In this document: positions 23,250 through 35,795 of the stretch, in pieces
How the letters are laid out: the number at the start of each line of letters is the position of its first letter
Numbering within the stretch: position 1 is the first letter of the stretch
NCBI GenBank assembly: GCA_964019165.1
Contig: OZ025282.1
Span: 13,040,229-13,104,228, forward strand
Source of the DNA: Mastigias papua
Taxonomy: Eukaryota > Cnidaria > Scyphozoa > Rhizostomeae > Mastigiidae
Length of the DNA: 64,000 nucleotides
Reading direction: 5' to 3'
Position numbers and translations under genes: made by a program
The notes under the pieces: model-generated
The model's input: the letters and a program-made list of their open reading frames with translations, nothing else
What the model was told of the DNA's origin: nothing
The model's database searches: none

Positions 23250-25760
23250 ATCTAGGAATAACTAGGGGATGTGATTAACTTGGGAAAGTTATGATTAACA
23301 CTTGTGAGAACAAATACATAGGAATATCTTCCCAGTTGTACTGCGTTGGTGAGTAATTTTACATTATTCTTGAGTACTTTCGAAACTAAATTTATAAAAC
23401 AGTGAATCGATATTGGAAGTTCAGAAAAAGAGACGTAAGAATATGAGAGTAGAATGGCAAAGTAAGGTGTGAGTGTAGGAAGATATGTGGAGGAGGAGTT
23501 TTGCATCAGTTAGAGAAAGTGTAAAAGTTGTATTTATTAGTGTAAGATTTTTGCAATTGGTTGCATACTCATTGTACTAGCTGTACAGGGGATTATTTAA
23601 TTTGGTTTTTGAAATTTTGTATTTCATGAAAACATTAAACATACACATGTAAATCTCTGTATAATTAGGTAGTGTTCTAATCGAGTTAGAAGAAAGATTG
23701 CATTCGCAACCAATAGTCAGTTTTGGGAGCCTAAAGAAGATTTCAAAGCAAAAGTAATACGAGAATAGGTCTGAATTCATCTCTTGAAACTATGGATGGA
23801 CTAAGATAGCCAGGATTGTTAGAAAATATTTTGATACCATGTATAGATTTGAAAAGCTGAGTAATATTTTGTAGACCATAATCGTGACGCCAAGTAAGCC
23901 CTCCATGATTAAGGTTGGGCTTACAGCCTGTTATGATGTGAAGAGGATTTTCAGAATGTAAGCGAAACGAGCATTCTGACGTTGAGAGTATACCCATTTA
24001 GCAAGATGTTAACTAGTTGGAAATGAATTATTCATATATCGAACAGTAAAATGTCAAATTTCTTTAGAGATTTTTCTTTACACTGTTGATCATATAGAGC
24101 TTGAGCTTAAAAGAAATTGATCCATAAAAAGTGAAAGGAAAGATCGGTGGGAAACAAGATGGGTTTGAAGCCTATCCTCATCAGACATTTAAAGAATCAG
24201 GCGTTTTAAGACATCTTTAGAATTATTGATGTGCTTTTACACTTCCAAGGTCTCTTACCTCTTGGTTTGTAGAAGACTTAAGAGAGCTTCTCAAAAGTAG
24301 TTGACACTGTGTGAATGTTGTTGAAGGGAACTGAACGTTCAAGCCAAACTTTGTTTTGAAAAGAAGGATGTTACTTAGAGTATCACTTATAGCCATTGGC
24401 TAATGTATCTGGAAACTATGTTATCAAGGTTCTCACAGACCCAAGGTTTTAAGGGATCTGCTATCATCAAATGCCAAGATATTGTTTGAGACAGCATTCC
24501 TTTGATAAAGGAGCAAATTGTTTCTAGGATGCATAGGCAGTTTATCAATATCTGACATAATGACTCTACAACATCGGCTAATTTCAATTTCTCTGCAGGG
24601 TTAACATACTGAAACCAAAATATCTGCCTAGGCACCAAACGTATTCACGATTCTTTATATGAGGCACTGGTTTGTTTGTAGTAATAAGCTCTGGTTGAAA
24701 TTGTATGGATTTTGCTGATCCATTTCTCATACAAAAGATCCATTTCTCGTATTAAAAGTGACTCATTTATCAACTCTAATGACCATACCTGCAAACTGAA
24801 AAAAGATGGTAAAACACTTTAGAAGAAACTGGTTTTCCCATTTGTCCCTTGTAATAACTACCACATCATCAGCGAATTGACGCCAGCGGACTAAGCTGAA
24901 TGATTGTTATTGGAATGTCAAAACTGGGGAAATTTTTCGACTTTTATATATTGAATAACTGTACAACTACATATATCACGAATGAACGGACTGAGGCAGT
25001 CACTTTGCAGTACACCTCTACCAACAGGACAAAATATGCGTGATAGTCAGATGTGATGATAAATGTTCTAAAATCAGTGTAAAGATTTTTGATTAAGGTT
25101 GGAATGTGAGTGTGAATATGAAGGTATCAGAAAGTCTCGCCTATTAGACTACGATGAACTTCACCAAAAGCATTTTCGGCATCAAGCAATGCAATGACAA
25201 GGAATAGTTGTTTATTACGTACTCTGTTTATAATACGATTAATAAATGAGGTATCTTTTACAATTCCTGACAACTTTGGTATAAGGTCCTTTTGCATTTC
25301 ATGCTCAAAGCAATTGTTTGTGCTCAGAAAATCGAATATAGACTTTTGAAGAGTTGATGTAAGTATCTTGAGATTATTTGATTTCAGTGTGATTGGACGA
25401 AATTTACATGGTCAACATTTATCTCCCCTTTGTGAGGAAGAAAAGTTTAGGTTTTCTCCAATTTATTTAGAGAGTACCAGAAGACTAGACCACCTTGATA
25501 ATATCTATTGTATTGGTCCTTGAATTTGGGCAGCGCTTAAAGCTAATGACAGACATTTGACCTAACGGACAAAGAGGACCAGATGATTTCATGTTTCAAA
25601 TATTATTTATAATTTGCTGATATGAAGGACGTTCAAGACTGAAAGGAGTCAATGGGGAAATGAAATAATGTATCCAACTTCTAATGCTCAAGAGTTTAGG
25701 TAGATTCATAGCAGGGAAAAATTTAAGAAAGAAAGCAATGCATGTATTCATCGTAATTGC
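23250..25760 (-). mobile_element. RLE LINE, copy A (decayed)
   Basis: Reading on the minus strand from about 25760: MKSSGPLCPLGQMSVISFKR (N-terminal RT region), FRPITLKSNNLKILTST, ALLDAENAFGEVHRSLIGE (motif A), the catalytic RQFADDVVVITRDKW near 24865, then SWHLMIADPLKPWVCENLDN (about 24480). The C-terminal finger CSFRLHSENPLHIITGC with TWRHD is at about 23973-23860. The reading then runs through a restriction-like-nuclease region (GYLSPSIVSRDEFRP). It shares family identity with copies B, C, D1 and D2. Many stops and shifts are present. Confidence 0.8.
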
Positions 25761-25866
25761 AGACTTCCTGTGTCGTCACATACTTCGAATTTTCCCTGGT
25801 TTAAATTAGTTTACTTCGCAACAGACGAGACATTCACTTTTTTGTTGATGTCAGAATCTTCAGACT

Positions 25867-26186
25867 TCAACTTGCTAAGCGTGTCTTCAAATTCCGGGCA
25901 GAGACATCCTTATGCATGGTTACAAATGTGGAACTTGATGAATGTCTCAAGAAACTATAATTTCCTTTATAGTAATCATAGGTGACATCATTCATTCTAA
26001 TGATCATGTGGTACATCGAAACTGCTGTTATTGGGTCCTTCGAAAGTTTCGCATTGCATAATATGCAAGCACTTTCACAACTATTTTGAACTTGCTCAGG
26101 AGTACCAAAATCACTCACACTATCATTTTCACTCAGATTCTGGACTAATTCGTCCTCCAGTCTTTCCAACGTTTCCGATTGCAAAC
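25867..26186 (-). CDS. Unrecognised exon-like open frame
   Basis: An open frame of about 105 codons following a good splice-acceptor-like tract (GAGTTATTTTAG, exon start 26186). It reads LERLEDELVQNLSENDSVSD, CESACILCNAKLSKD and NDVTYDYYKGNYSFLRHSSS and ends with a stop at 25867. A CxxC pair is present, but no domain is recognised. Its phase (two leading bases) would be compatible with the CUB exon ending at 37599, so it could be an alternative last exon. It could equally be the N-terminal part of RLE LINE copy A. Function unknown. Confidence 0.3.
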
Positions 26187-26940
26187 CTAAAATAACTCAA
26201 AATGAACGCTGGTGCATTTTGAGACCCCTACTCTTTTGCAAGATTTCAAACAGGAATATTTTAAAGAGGTACACAAATATGCCTGATGTTCTTATTATTC
26301 GCACTTGCTTTGTAGGCGATTGTTGCATTCAAACAAATTGATTCGTTCTTTCTATCCAATCTGCTTTCGCACCTCCAAGTATGCTGGCTAGTGTCACAAA
26401 ATCTTCGACACGGAGACAATATTCGGTAAAAATAACAAAGAAACTCAATAAACTTAGTGGAATCCAAAGGTAAAAGGTCTAAACTCCAACCGTAACTCGC
26501 ATGTAAAATCCTAAGTTTCCAAGTGTGTAATCTGGCAAACTATATTGATAAAACTATAGACATGCGCAATGTACATCCTACTTCCAATGCCGATTGCCAT
26601 GATAATAAAAACAGTCATATTCAATTGAATTAAACTACAATTGCAAATCTCACTTTACAAGATAATTTTTAATTGGCTAGCCTGGACTACAATAAATAAA
26701 CACATCGTAAACAACAACTTTTGAATACAAAATAAAACAAAACAAAGAGTTAATTTCTGCAGCAGATGCAACGGGTAGTACGGATTGAAATTCTAGACAA
26801 CTTAGAAATGAGAAAGCATTTGTGCTGGTTGTTAATAGAGACGGACTTGCACATTTCAAGAAGCAAAAGACGCCAGTTTTGCTTAAATCACAAGAGAGCT
26901 CATGAGAGATTTGCGAGAGAAACAGATTTCTACCGACTTC
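26187..26940. other. Unassigned, partly coding-like minus strand
   Basis: Minus-strand frames at 26261-26467 (with a CRRFCDTSQHTWRCESR segment) and 26677-26859 have no recognised domain. They may be RLE LINE tails or 5' ends, since copy B ends near 26940 and copy A begins below 26190. Confidence 0.3.
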
Positions 26941-27600
26941 TTACACCTGAGACAAGTTTTGAAGGTTCAAATGCTTCCTTTCTGCACTGCTGTTTAGACC
27001 AGTCCTAAAAGGTATCAAGAGGTCTAAAATGTAACGACAGTTGTACTTGGTATGTAATAGTAGGTCAGAACTTAAATCATTGCCGGTTATGACTGAGTGT
27101 GAAATGAAACCTGGACTGTCCGCATGCAGTGAAGATTTATAAACTACTATCAAGGATGTAGCTATAATAAAGCAGACAGAGTTATGACACAAAGTGTAAC
27201 GACTGTGTTCACGGTAAACTTTGTATCCTGCTACAATATAAAGTAACGTTTCAGGAAGAAGACATATCTGACAGTCAGAGTACCGACTCAGCTTCCATAG
27301 ATTAGGGTTTTTGCTAGCAGGTAGAGTGGTATTGAGGTATTTTATGGTAAAGCTGAAAAATTTTGCTGGTAGATCACTCTATACCAGAGACCAAATTTAA
27401 TGCAAATTGTTTAGTGAATGATCCAACAGCATTGAAGGTAAGGCACCTTGAGATGGCAAATTATATAGTATGCGCTCCTTGTAATTCAAATTTAGCAGCT
27501 TTCACTACCTCTGGTATTGCGAAACATGTCATATTACAAATTTTCTCCGTTACTAATGATTTTCCACAGACTGGAAAATAATATTTGAGGAAGATGGCTG
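26941..27600 (-). mobile_element. RLE LINE, copy B (C-terminal fragment)
   Basis: Minus-strand fragment without RT. It reads FTIKYLNTTLPASKNPNLWK, the finger CQICLLPETLLYIVAG with RYTLCHNSV (about 27290-27170), then PGFISHSVITGNDLSSDLLL and RYILDLLIPFRTGLNSSAER, corresponding to the restriction-like-endonuclease C-terminus of copies C and D2. The third finger cysteine and the WRHD motif have decayed. Confidence 0.75.
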
Positions 27601-27821
27601 TATATTAAAAATGAAAATTTGGCACTGAGTGAGATTGACAGAAAGCAGTGGAAGATTTATACCAAATTGGCCTTTTAATGACAATTCTTTTATTACACTT
27701 CAAATCTTTGCAATATGTCAAATAAATACAACTATACGTTTCACTATATTATGCTGTGTACAAATGGATGTCAGGCTTGAAAAAAGAGAGATAAATGTAA
27801 AATAGTAAGAAAAAGATAATG

Positions 27822-29265
27822 CTACAAAAAAACTAATAATGAATCTCGAATATCTAATAAATTTGGGTGTATCCAGGGTTTATTGCGGCAGCAGATTATA
27901 TAGTAAGTACATCTAATAGTAATGCTGATAAACGTTGACAAGATGTGTTTTTGTGAATTGTCATTAAAACCCAAAGATTTGAGATATTTAACAAAAGATT
28001 CAGAGGAAGATCCAATAGTGCCCATGGCTCCCAGAGAAATGTTGTCAAATGTTATTTACTTTTCAGAGGATAAAATTTGAATGCCTTACGATCACTATAG
28101 ATTTTGATATTAGTTTCAAAACCAATACTGAGCTCAAGAATATACAAGATGGAAAGACAAAGAAAGACAAAGCCACTGGTAAGAAAGACAAAGGTAGATG
28201 GAAAGGAATTACCTGTGACAACAGAATGGGATAGAAAAGCTGCAAGATCAAGGTGCAGCCAACAATCTAGCACATACAAGGACATAGCTATGAAAGCAAG
28301 AGCAGAATCCTCCCTCCTATTGTGCCTTCCGTGTTAAAAGTACATCTTGCAACTAGATACAATATGTTGTAAGGGTTTGGGCTGAAGACAGAATCAACAT
28401 ACTGATGACTGTACGATGGACCATTTTGCATAGCTATTGCGAGTAGCTAGAGTGTTATTCAAATATTTTACAACGAGGATAAACATGTTCTTAAGCATTT
28501 TCTGCTGAACAGTAGACCAGAGTTTAGTAGTAGATTGAGAGGCAAATTTAAGGACAGGTAAAGTAATCCCTGTGATGTTCAGTCATTTGCTATGCGATGG
28601 TGTTGATTACCATGCATAGATTTCAGAACTTGCTTAGTATTCTTGCAGTGATTATACTGGATGTTAGTAAAGGTATTGGAATAATGCCACAAAATACACT
28701 ATATCATAATAAGAAGATTTCGAAGCTTTTCAAACTATTGGTTTAGACTGAATAAGCTTTGTCGAGGGAAGAACAAGGTATACAGCAAAACTTGATTTGC
28801 TTTTAAGAATATGAATTCCAATGATTTTATCAAGATTTTCAACTACTTGGGTCTGCTACAGTAAGTTGAGAAGAAATCTTAGAGAGGACAAAGCGATGGT
28901 AAAGTAGAAGATTATTCTTTGAATGGCAAGGAGTATTATCAATTTTAGCCAATATGTCACTAACATTGTCATATAGTTTAATTTTGTGTTCAATATTACG
29001 CATAGAGAAATATTGACCAAGATATTTAAATGACGCGCGAACTTTAATAGTTAGACCGAAATCTTTATTAATGATAAGTTTAGGTAGGATTTGTACAGAT
29101 GAAGTGGTAATCTTCCTTATTCCACATGAGGAACATTTTTCTACACAAATTATCATGTTAGACAAAGGTACACCATCCCGAGAAGTGATTAAGTAACAGT
29201 TGATTCTCATGGTCCAGACTGATGATAGCGGCTGTGTCGCCACCAAATTGATACGAATAAATTGG
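27822..29265 (-). mobile_element. RLE LINE, copy C (RT thumb to C-terminus)
   Basis: Starts in the RT thumb (SFKYLGQYFSMRNIEHK, about 28990; LLLYHRFVLSKISSQLTVAD). It continues through AKWSIVQSSVC, the finger CLQPKPLQHIVSSCK (about 28385-28340), and the nuclease part LSHSVVTGNSFPSTFVF and LYILELSIGFETNIKI (28052-28285). It ends with MGTIGSSSESFVKYLKSLGF and RCTYYIICCRNKPW (27822-28025). The RT core is missing, so it is 5'-truncated. Copies C, B and A follow one another in the same orientation. Confidence 0.8.
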
Positions 29266-30254
29266 ATTAAAAGAGCTTATAGAAAAGGGGGCGGGAGCCG
29301 TAGTTTCGCGAACCTAGTTGAGACACCACGTAAAAAATATACTATGTCCAGAGGCCAATCGAAGTTCAGTGCGCCTATTCTGGTTATGCCGTCTGTGATG
29401 AAACTTTTCCTGAGATTTGAACTTCTTGAATGATTAAAAGGTTTATTGACTGGATGATTGGTTGAATGATTTTAATGACAAAACCAATCTCGGTGGAAGA
29501 AACTAAAATATAACTCAATTAATATCCTCTCGTCAAATCATTTTGGTAAATACTCCACATTTTGCATTTGATACACCAATACAACGAATGTGAAAGCAAA
29601 TAACTAAATTATGCATGATACTAAATGTATTGATTTCATACGGATTGTTGAAATGTACTTTAATTTAAAGGGGATTTTCTATATTTTAGCAACTTGAAGT
29701 GCTAGAGAAATTCTAAGTATATATCTGAAATCAGGGTGAAGCGACCCCTTACAGACAGTTATTGAGATTTCTAATAAAAAGTATGAGCTAACTAGTGTAG
29801 AATCAAAAAATCCGAATGCTTTTGTGCTTGAATAATTTGGTGAGTGGAATTAAATCGCTATCGGCATGATTCATAAGTCGCTACCCAACTGCCACGTCAT
29901 TGTCTCTGAAATAATCAAGCTTGCTGACAAGTAACATCTTAATTATAAAGTGAATGAATTTAACAGAGCCTTAAAAGCGATAAAAACATAGACATACTGG
30001 GACAGCAGAACATAATTGAACGTCATCTTGCCAGAAAAGTTTTGCATCTCAACCCCAACGGTGATAGCCAAGTAGCCATGAACGTTATAGACAAAATTAG
30101 ATCTTTTTCGTATTAACAATTAGCCGGAGATGGCAGTGTTGAGGGTGGGTCTATAGTTAATTGCCTGTGAAAATGACACTCAGGCCATAGATACTAACAT
30201 TAGCGCCAATAAGGAACCCCAAATCCACCCCTAGGTCTCAAGAATGGCTTAATA
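29266..30254. other. No gene recognised
   Basis: AT-rich intronic spacer between an RLE LINE fragment and an APE LINE. The last part may be 5' sequence of the latter. Confidence 0.4.
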
Positions 30255-30890
30255 ATGGCCTCACTGAATGTAAAAGGTCTCCTCCCAAAGATAGATGATA
30301 TCAGGTTGCTGGTTAAAAATAAAAAGATTGACATCTTGGTCGTAAATGAACCAAAAATAGATGATAAAGTTGAGGATCAACTTATAGCCATCGATGATTA
30401 TTCTCTTAAAAGATCTGATAGGAATGGAAATGGGGTGGTGTAGCACTTTACGTAAAGAATACAGTCAATTTCAAACCTAGAGAGGATTTTCCTAATAAAT
30501 CTCTTGAGCTACTTTGTATGAAGGTGAAGCCTAAAAACTCACTTCCATTTATCATCCTTGGGTGTTATAGACCCCCAAGTAGTTCAATTTCTTGTTTTGA
30601 AAGCCTTGAAGAGAATTTAAGGTATTTTGAAGGGAAAATAAGGAAATGATACTCTTAGGTGATAACAATTGTGATTTTAGTGATCTTTCTACCACAGATG
30701 CTAATCTGAGCCACATTTCCCATTTACAAGAACTGTATGATCTTTTCAGCATGAGTCAGGTTATAAAAGAACATACTAGAGTCACTATTGAAAAATCTAC
30801 TTTAATTGATCATATTGCAACCGCAAATCAGACAAACATTGCTGATTCTGGGGTATATAAGACTTGCCTCAGTGATCATTACCTTGTCTA
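30255..30890 (+). pseudogene. LINE 2 AP-endonuclease domain
   Basis: Shows SLNVKGLLPKID, VVNEPKIDD (acidic residue), LGCYRPPSSS, then after a frame change MILLGDNNCDF and LIDHIATANQTNI. It ends in the catalytic LSDHYLV near 30870-30890. Frameshifts near 30435 and 30640 interrupt it. Target nicking would be its role. Confidence 0.85.
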
Positions 30891-31418
30891 GTTTGTTAGA
30901 AAGCTCCATGGAGGGGTGAAAAGGGAGCATAAATATATAACATCTAGACAGTTAAAGACTTGTGATAAAGCAGCTTCCTTATATGATCTTTCTGAGGTAG
31001 ACTGGGAGGAACTTGTATCGCAGGCTAAGGATATTGATGAGGCGGTTAACAGCTAGACCAAAATATTCTCACTTATCCTTGAGAACCTTGCACCAACATT
31101 ACACAGACGAGTGTCTGATAAATTCACGCCTTGGCTTAATAGCAGTTATTTCAAACTGATGAAGACAAGGGATAAATTAAAAAGCAAGGCTGTTAGAAGT
31201 AATTCTAAGCTATTAATGCAGTCCTATAGGCAAATTCAAAACAAAGCCAACAATTTGAACAGAAAACTAAAACGTGAATATTTCTCTGAAAAAGTCACCC
31301 AGTTTCAAGGCGACCTAACGAAAACAAGGAAAACAATCAATCAAGTCATTAATAAGAAATTGAGCACAGCATTTGTTGCTTCTCTTAAGTTTGATGGGAG
31401 AGCATTTCGGATTCGGCA

Positions 31419-32818
31419 ATGATCGCATCATCGATGAATGAGTTCTTTTGCACTATTGGAGATAGGTTTAGTAAGAAGATTCCTGACAAACCTAACCTTC
31501 TCTTATCGAATAAATATTCGATCGATGGGCCTTCATCGAGCTTTGCCTTCTTAGCAATCATGACGGTTAAATTAACAGCTTCATTAAATAAAATGAAACT
31601 TCCCATGGATCTGGTAATGATGAAATTGCAAGTTACTATTAAAGGATCTTTATGTGATTTCTTCAATTTATCGCTATTTTCTGGGAAGTTCCCTGATTAT
31701 TGGAAGTTAGCTCATGTTTCCCCTATCTTTAAGAGTGGTCAAAGGGATGACAGATCTTACTATAGGCCTATCTCTATCTTACCATTTATCTCGCGTCTTT
31801 TTGAGAAACTTTTGTATGCTCAGGTTTATGATCACTTAAACACCAATAACCTTATATACCGGCATCAGTCTGGCTTTAGATCCTAACACTCGGTTGTTAC
31901 CTGCCTTATGAAACACACTAACGACTGGCACCTTAACATCGAAAAAGGAAAATATACAGGTTTGATTTTTATTGACCTAAAGAAAGCATTTGATATGGTT
32001 GACCGCAATATTCTTGTGCTAAAACTTGCAAAGTATGGTGTAAATGGTCTTGAACACGATTGGTTCGCCTCTTATCTTAACAACCGTAAGCAATTTTGCA
32101 AGGTCAATAGTGTTTCATCTAATATAAGTGATATATATATATATTTTGTGGTGTCCCACAAGGCTCTTGTCTTGGTCTACTTTTGTTCCTAATCTACATA
32201 AATGATTTACCTTTTTCGCTTGAAAAAGCGCATGTCAGTATGTACGCAGATGACACTACAATATCGGGCTCCTCTATGAGTCTCATTGATCTTCAACATG
32301 ACTTAAACTGTGATCTTCCGAACTTGCAGGACTGGTTGCATAGAAGCAAGCTATCATTAAATGTCGTTAAAACCCAATCTCTGATTGTTGGTTCAGGCCC
32401 AAATATCCGTAAGATCCAAAGCCAGCCTGATGCTCAACCATCGTTTGAAATAGATAATGATAATATTGAGATCGTCAGTAGCTATAAGTATCTTGATGTT
32501 CAAGTTGACAATCAACTGATATGGGATGACCATATTGATAAGGTAAAGAAAAAGGCACTCCAAGTTCTTGGACTGGCCAAATATTCGAAGAAATATCTTT
32601 CTTCAGAAGTTCTTGCAAAAGTGTACCGAGGCTTGGTTGCGCACCATTTTATCTACTTTTGCTCCGAATGGGGTAATTGCAGTAAGCGTAAAATTGACAG
32701 GTTACAAAAGGTACAAAATCGGGCAGCGAGAATAATAATGAATAGTGGATATGATACATCAGCGGCCTCATTTATCCAGAGTCTAGGATGGTCAACAATT
32801 TCTAATCTTATTCACTAA
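31419..32818 (+). pseudogene. LINE 2 reverse transcriptase
   Basis: RT blocks in order: LAHVSPIFKSGQRDDRSYYR and PISILPFISRLFEKL, YRHQSGFRS, GLIFIDLKKAFDMVDRNIL (motif A, near 31965), a decayed GVPQG region near 32150 (VSHKALVLVYFC), FLIYINDLPFSLEKA, then SMYADDTTISGS (motif C, about 32240). The thumb carries YKYLDVQVDNQLIWDDHIDK and ends near WSTISNLIH. The frame breaks at 31886, 32192 and 32818. Confidence 0.9.
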
Positions 32819-33100
32819 GAAACAGCAACGTTGGTTTATAAATTTCTGAATGACCTTGCACCCGGATACATGCAAAATCTGTTTGCAAGATGTTCAGGAA
32901 GCAACAGTCGTGTACTACGCTCAACAGATACTGATCTAAAATTGCCTCTTTGAAAAACTAACGCTAGTCAAACGTCGTTCTCGTATCGAGGGGCCAGCCT
33001 TTGGAACAGCTTGAGTAGGGAAGCTTAAGTGGCAACCTCTTTCAGTGCCTTCAAACGGCAATCAAAAAACGCTGTCGATACACTGAACAAGAGCTAATGT

Positions 33101-34859
33101 TTGCCTTTGTCTCGTTTTCTTATCTTTTTTAATAAACGATTGTATTAGGGCTACTTTGTTTGTAATATTATATCTATTAATTTGTTTTTAACACGTCAGT
33201 TTGGAAAACAGTATTTATATTATACTGAAACTGTTTACATGTTTACATATTATAAAATGACAAATGATATTATAAAATAAAGGGACGTCATACGTCATAG
33301 AATCTAACATCATATCTCCGCTTTTTGGGTATTCTGCATATATGACACATATCATATTGCACGTTATAGATGCTGTGTAACTTCAGATCTTTCTGTTTAT
33401 AGGCCAGATTTTACATGTCACAAAACATCTACTAGATTTTGTAGTAGAGGCTTGCTTCCTTATAACTATAACTATCTTCGCTTATGTTGCGCCATTTTTG
33501 TATCCAATACAGTATCCTTCTTAAAATGTATCTATTACAGGCAAGTAGCCAGTGGGTGGACTAGGGGGCAAGGCCCCCTTTGGAGTTCCAAAAGATAACT
33601 CGATGCCCCTCCTAAAGATAGGGAAGCAATCTTTTTTGTCAACATTTTTGCACCACTTTTCTGAATGTAAAACAAATCATGAAATTCAATGCATTTTGGA
33701 AACCACTGGAGGCTACAAGGGAAGCCAGCTGTTTGATACTTGCTAAGCTTAAACTAACTGTGCCCCTCAGTGCCCCCTAATAAAATCAAGCTGGCTTCGG
33801 GCATAATCTAATATCATTAAGCATAAGTATGATGAATTCTAGAACCAACATCATCCCTTCAAGCGCAAATTCTTCTATGTATACTCCCAAGGGCAGATTC
33901 AGGCTCTATCACCTGAGGCATATTCCAAATATCATTATTTTAAGACTTTGTAATGATGCTTCGTCACTGTTGGCCTTCTTCTTATAGGTAAAGCCTTTTT
34001 AAAGTAAACTTGTGTTTGGAATCCATCTTAAGTCGTCACAGGCCAATCGCAATAACCTTTAAGCCAATCGTACGACTGATTGGAAAGTACCAAATAAAAT
34101 AATCATTCACTTTTAGTATTATTTCTTACAGCACACTTATGTACTTGCTTAAAACTCTGAAACAATTCTCAAACTTAGGCCAAAATCTAGTGTTTTCTTG
34201 TGTGTAACTTTCAATAGTTAGCCGTGGCAATAACCAATCAAAAAGCAGGAAAACGCTGGGGGAGTATTGGAGCTTTAATCCCCTAAGTTTTGCCAGCCGG
34301 CGATTATTCTAGCCTTTATCAAGCAATTTTGTTGCATATAGCCCCCACCTTTTTATATGTAATCCTTACTTTTTGTTTAGCGGCGCCATACCTGATCTAT
34401 GTAAATTATGTTCTCATATTTGCTGACAGCAGATAAGAAGGCTTTTTCACCATTCGATAGGCGTTGCCAAACACATTTTAGACCTATTATACCTCACGGC
34501 TCGCGCTCGTTTGTGCCTCACTCAGTGTTGAGCCTAGATCTGTGCCTGACTCCGGCAGAATTCTTCTGGGCATATGCAAAGTACATATGCAATTGCTTTA
34601 GATACTAGTAATATCACAGAGAATAGTGATATAGGATGAACTTTCGTTTTGATAAGTTTTCGAGAAAATCACTATAACCTACTTTGATATCATTCTTGAT
34701 ACGCTGATTCCAAATATTAGTTTTCTTTTTCAAAGTAACTACACGTTTTGATGTAATTCCGGATATATGTTATTTATAGTTCCCTACAAAATTCTCCGTT
34801 ATTGTCTGTAGTTGTGCTGCATGACGTCACAAATACTATGATAGAATCCTCGAGGAAGG
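33101..34859. other. No gene recognised
   Basis: Intronic sequence. A G/C-rich patch with GGGGGCAAGGCCCCC (33567-33583) and several CCCCCT blocks around 33590-33780 may be a short non-autonomous repeat. Nothing else was recognised. Confidence 0.4.
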
Positions 34860-34865
34860 AATCAG

Positions 34866-35795
34866 GTGCAAAAGACCACTATTTATGATGAAAGCTTTGT
34901 TCCTCTTCTAAAACCTCTCACCACTAACCTTTACACTGTCACTGATTTTTTCTCATTTGTTAAAGAAATCTCCTCTTTTCCAAATAATTCCTTCTATATG
35001 GCTAGTTTCGATGTTACCAGTTTATTTACTAACGTTCCTCTTGATGAAGTTATTGATATTTGCACTAATGCTATGTTTGCGGATGACAACATTGTTAACT
35101 ATAATGGATGTAAGTTTGACCGTAGTAATTTTAAGAAACTTCTTTCATTTGCTGTGAAGGATAATCACTTCTTGTTTAATGGGGTCCTTTACAATCAAAT
35201 CGATGGCGTTGCTATGGGTTCCCCTTTAGGCCCTACGCTAGCTAATATTTTTATGTGCTCACTTGAGCAACATTATCTTAGTAACTGCCCTTCACAATTT
35301 AAACCTCTACTATATCGTCGTTATATCGATGATACTTTTTGCCTATTTAAAGATAAGAACGATATTGATCTCTTTCTTAATTATATTAATGGTATTCACC
35401 CTAATATCAACTTCACAGTTGAAGTTGAAAACTGCTCTTCTCTTCCATTTCTCGACATTCTTGTAGAGAAATCTAATGATTGCTTTAATACTGGCCTCTT
35501 TAGGAAGAAAACATTTTCAGGCCTATACACTGATTTTGCTTCTTTGTCACCTAACTGGTATAAAACTAACTTAATAGACATTTTATTATATCGTGCGTAT
35601 AATATCTGCTCCTCGCATGCCAACTTTCACAATGAAATTGTTAGAATTATATGTATTTTGGCTAAGAATTGCTTTCCTCGATCGATGGTTGATAAGGTAA
35701 TTAGATCTTTCCTTGATAAACAGTGTATCCTTGGCAATAAATGTGTTATAGATGAAGGCAAAAAACAGCTATCGCCTTCTGTCTTCCGTTTTTAG
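34866..35795 (+). CDS. Penelope-like reverse transcriptase (partial)
   Basis: An open frame of 309 codons. Motifs: MASFDVTSLFTNVPLDEVI (about 45-63), DGVAMGSPLGPTLANIF (113-129), catalytic YIDD (153-156) and PFLDILVEK (about 198-206). It is clearly homologous to the frame at 19947-21356 but diverged throughout, so it belongs to a separate family. It ends in a stop where the paralogue continues into the nuclease, because of a frameshift near 35795. Confidence 0.9.
   Translation: MQKTTIYDESFVPLLKPLTTNLYTVTDFFSFVKEISSFPNNSFYMASFDVTSLFTNVPLDEVIDICTNAMFADDNIVNYNGCKFDRSNFKKLLSFAVKDNHFLFNGVLYNQIDGVAMGSPLGPTLANIFMCSLEQHYLSNCPSQFKPLLYRRYIDDTFCLFKDKNDIDLFLNYINGIHPNINFTVEVENCSSLPFLDILVEKSNDCFNTGLFRKKTFSGLYTDFASLSPNWYKTNLIDILLYRAYNICSSHANFHNEIVRIICILAKNCFPRSMVDKVIRSFLDKQCILGNKCVIDEGKKQLSPSVFRF

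Larger units (their letters stand above)
30255..33100 (+). mobile_element. APE-type LINE 2 (CR1/Jockey-like group), decayed
   Basis: Plus-strand element starting in the endonuclease domain (MASLNVKGLLPKIDDIRLLV), so probably 5'-truncated. It carries endonuclease (30255-30890), linker (31111-31422), reverse transcriptase (31419-32818) and a C-terminal tail with YRGASLWNSLSREA and NAVDTLNKS near 33095. AATAAA follows at about 33130. The coding region changes frame several times and has stops. It is distinct from the LINE at 6.8-9.8 kb in sequence but has the same domain order. Confidence 0.88.
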
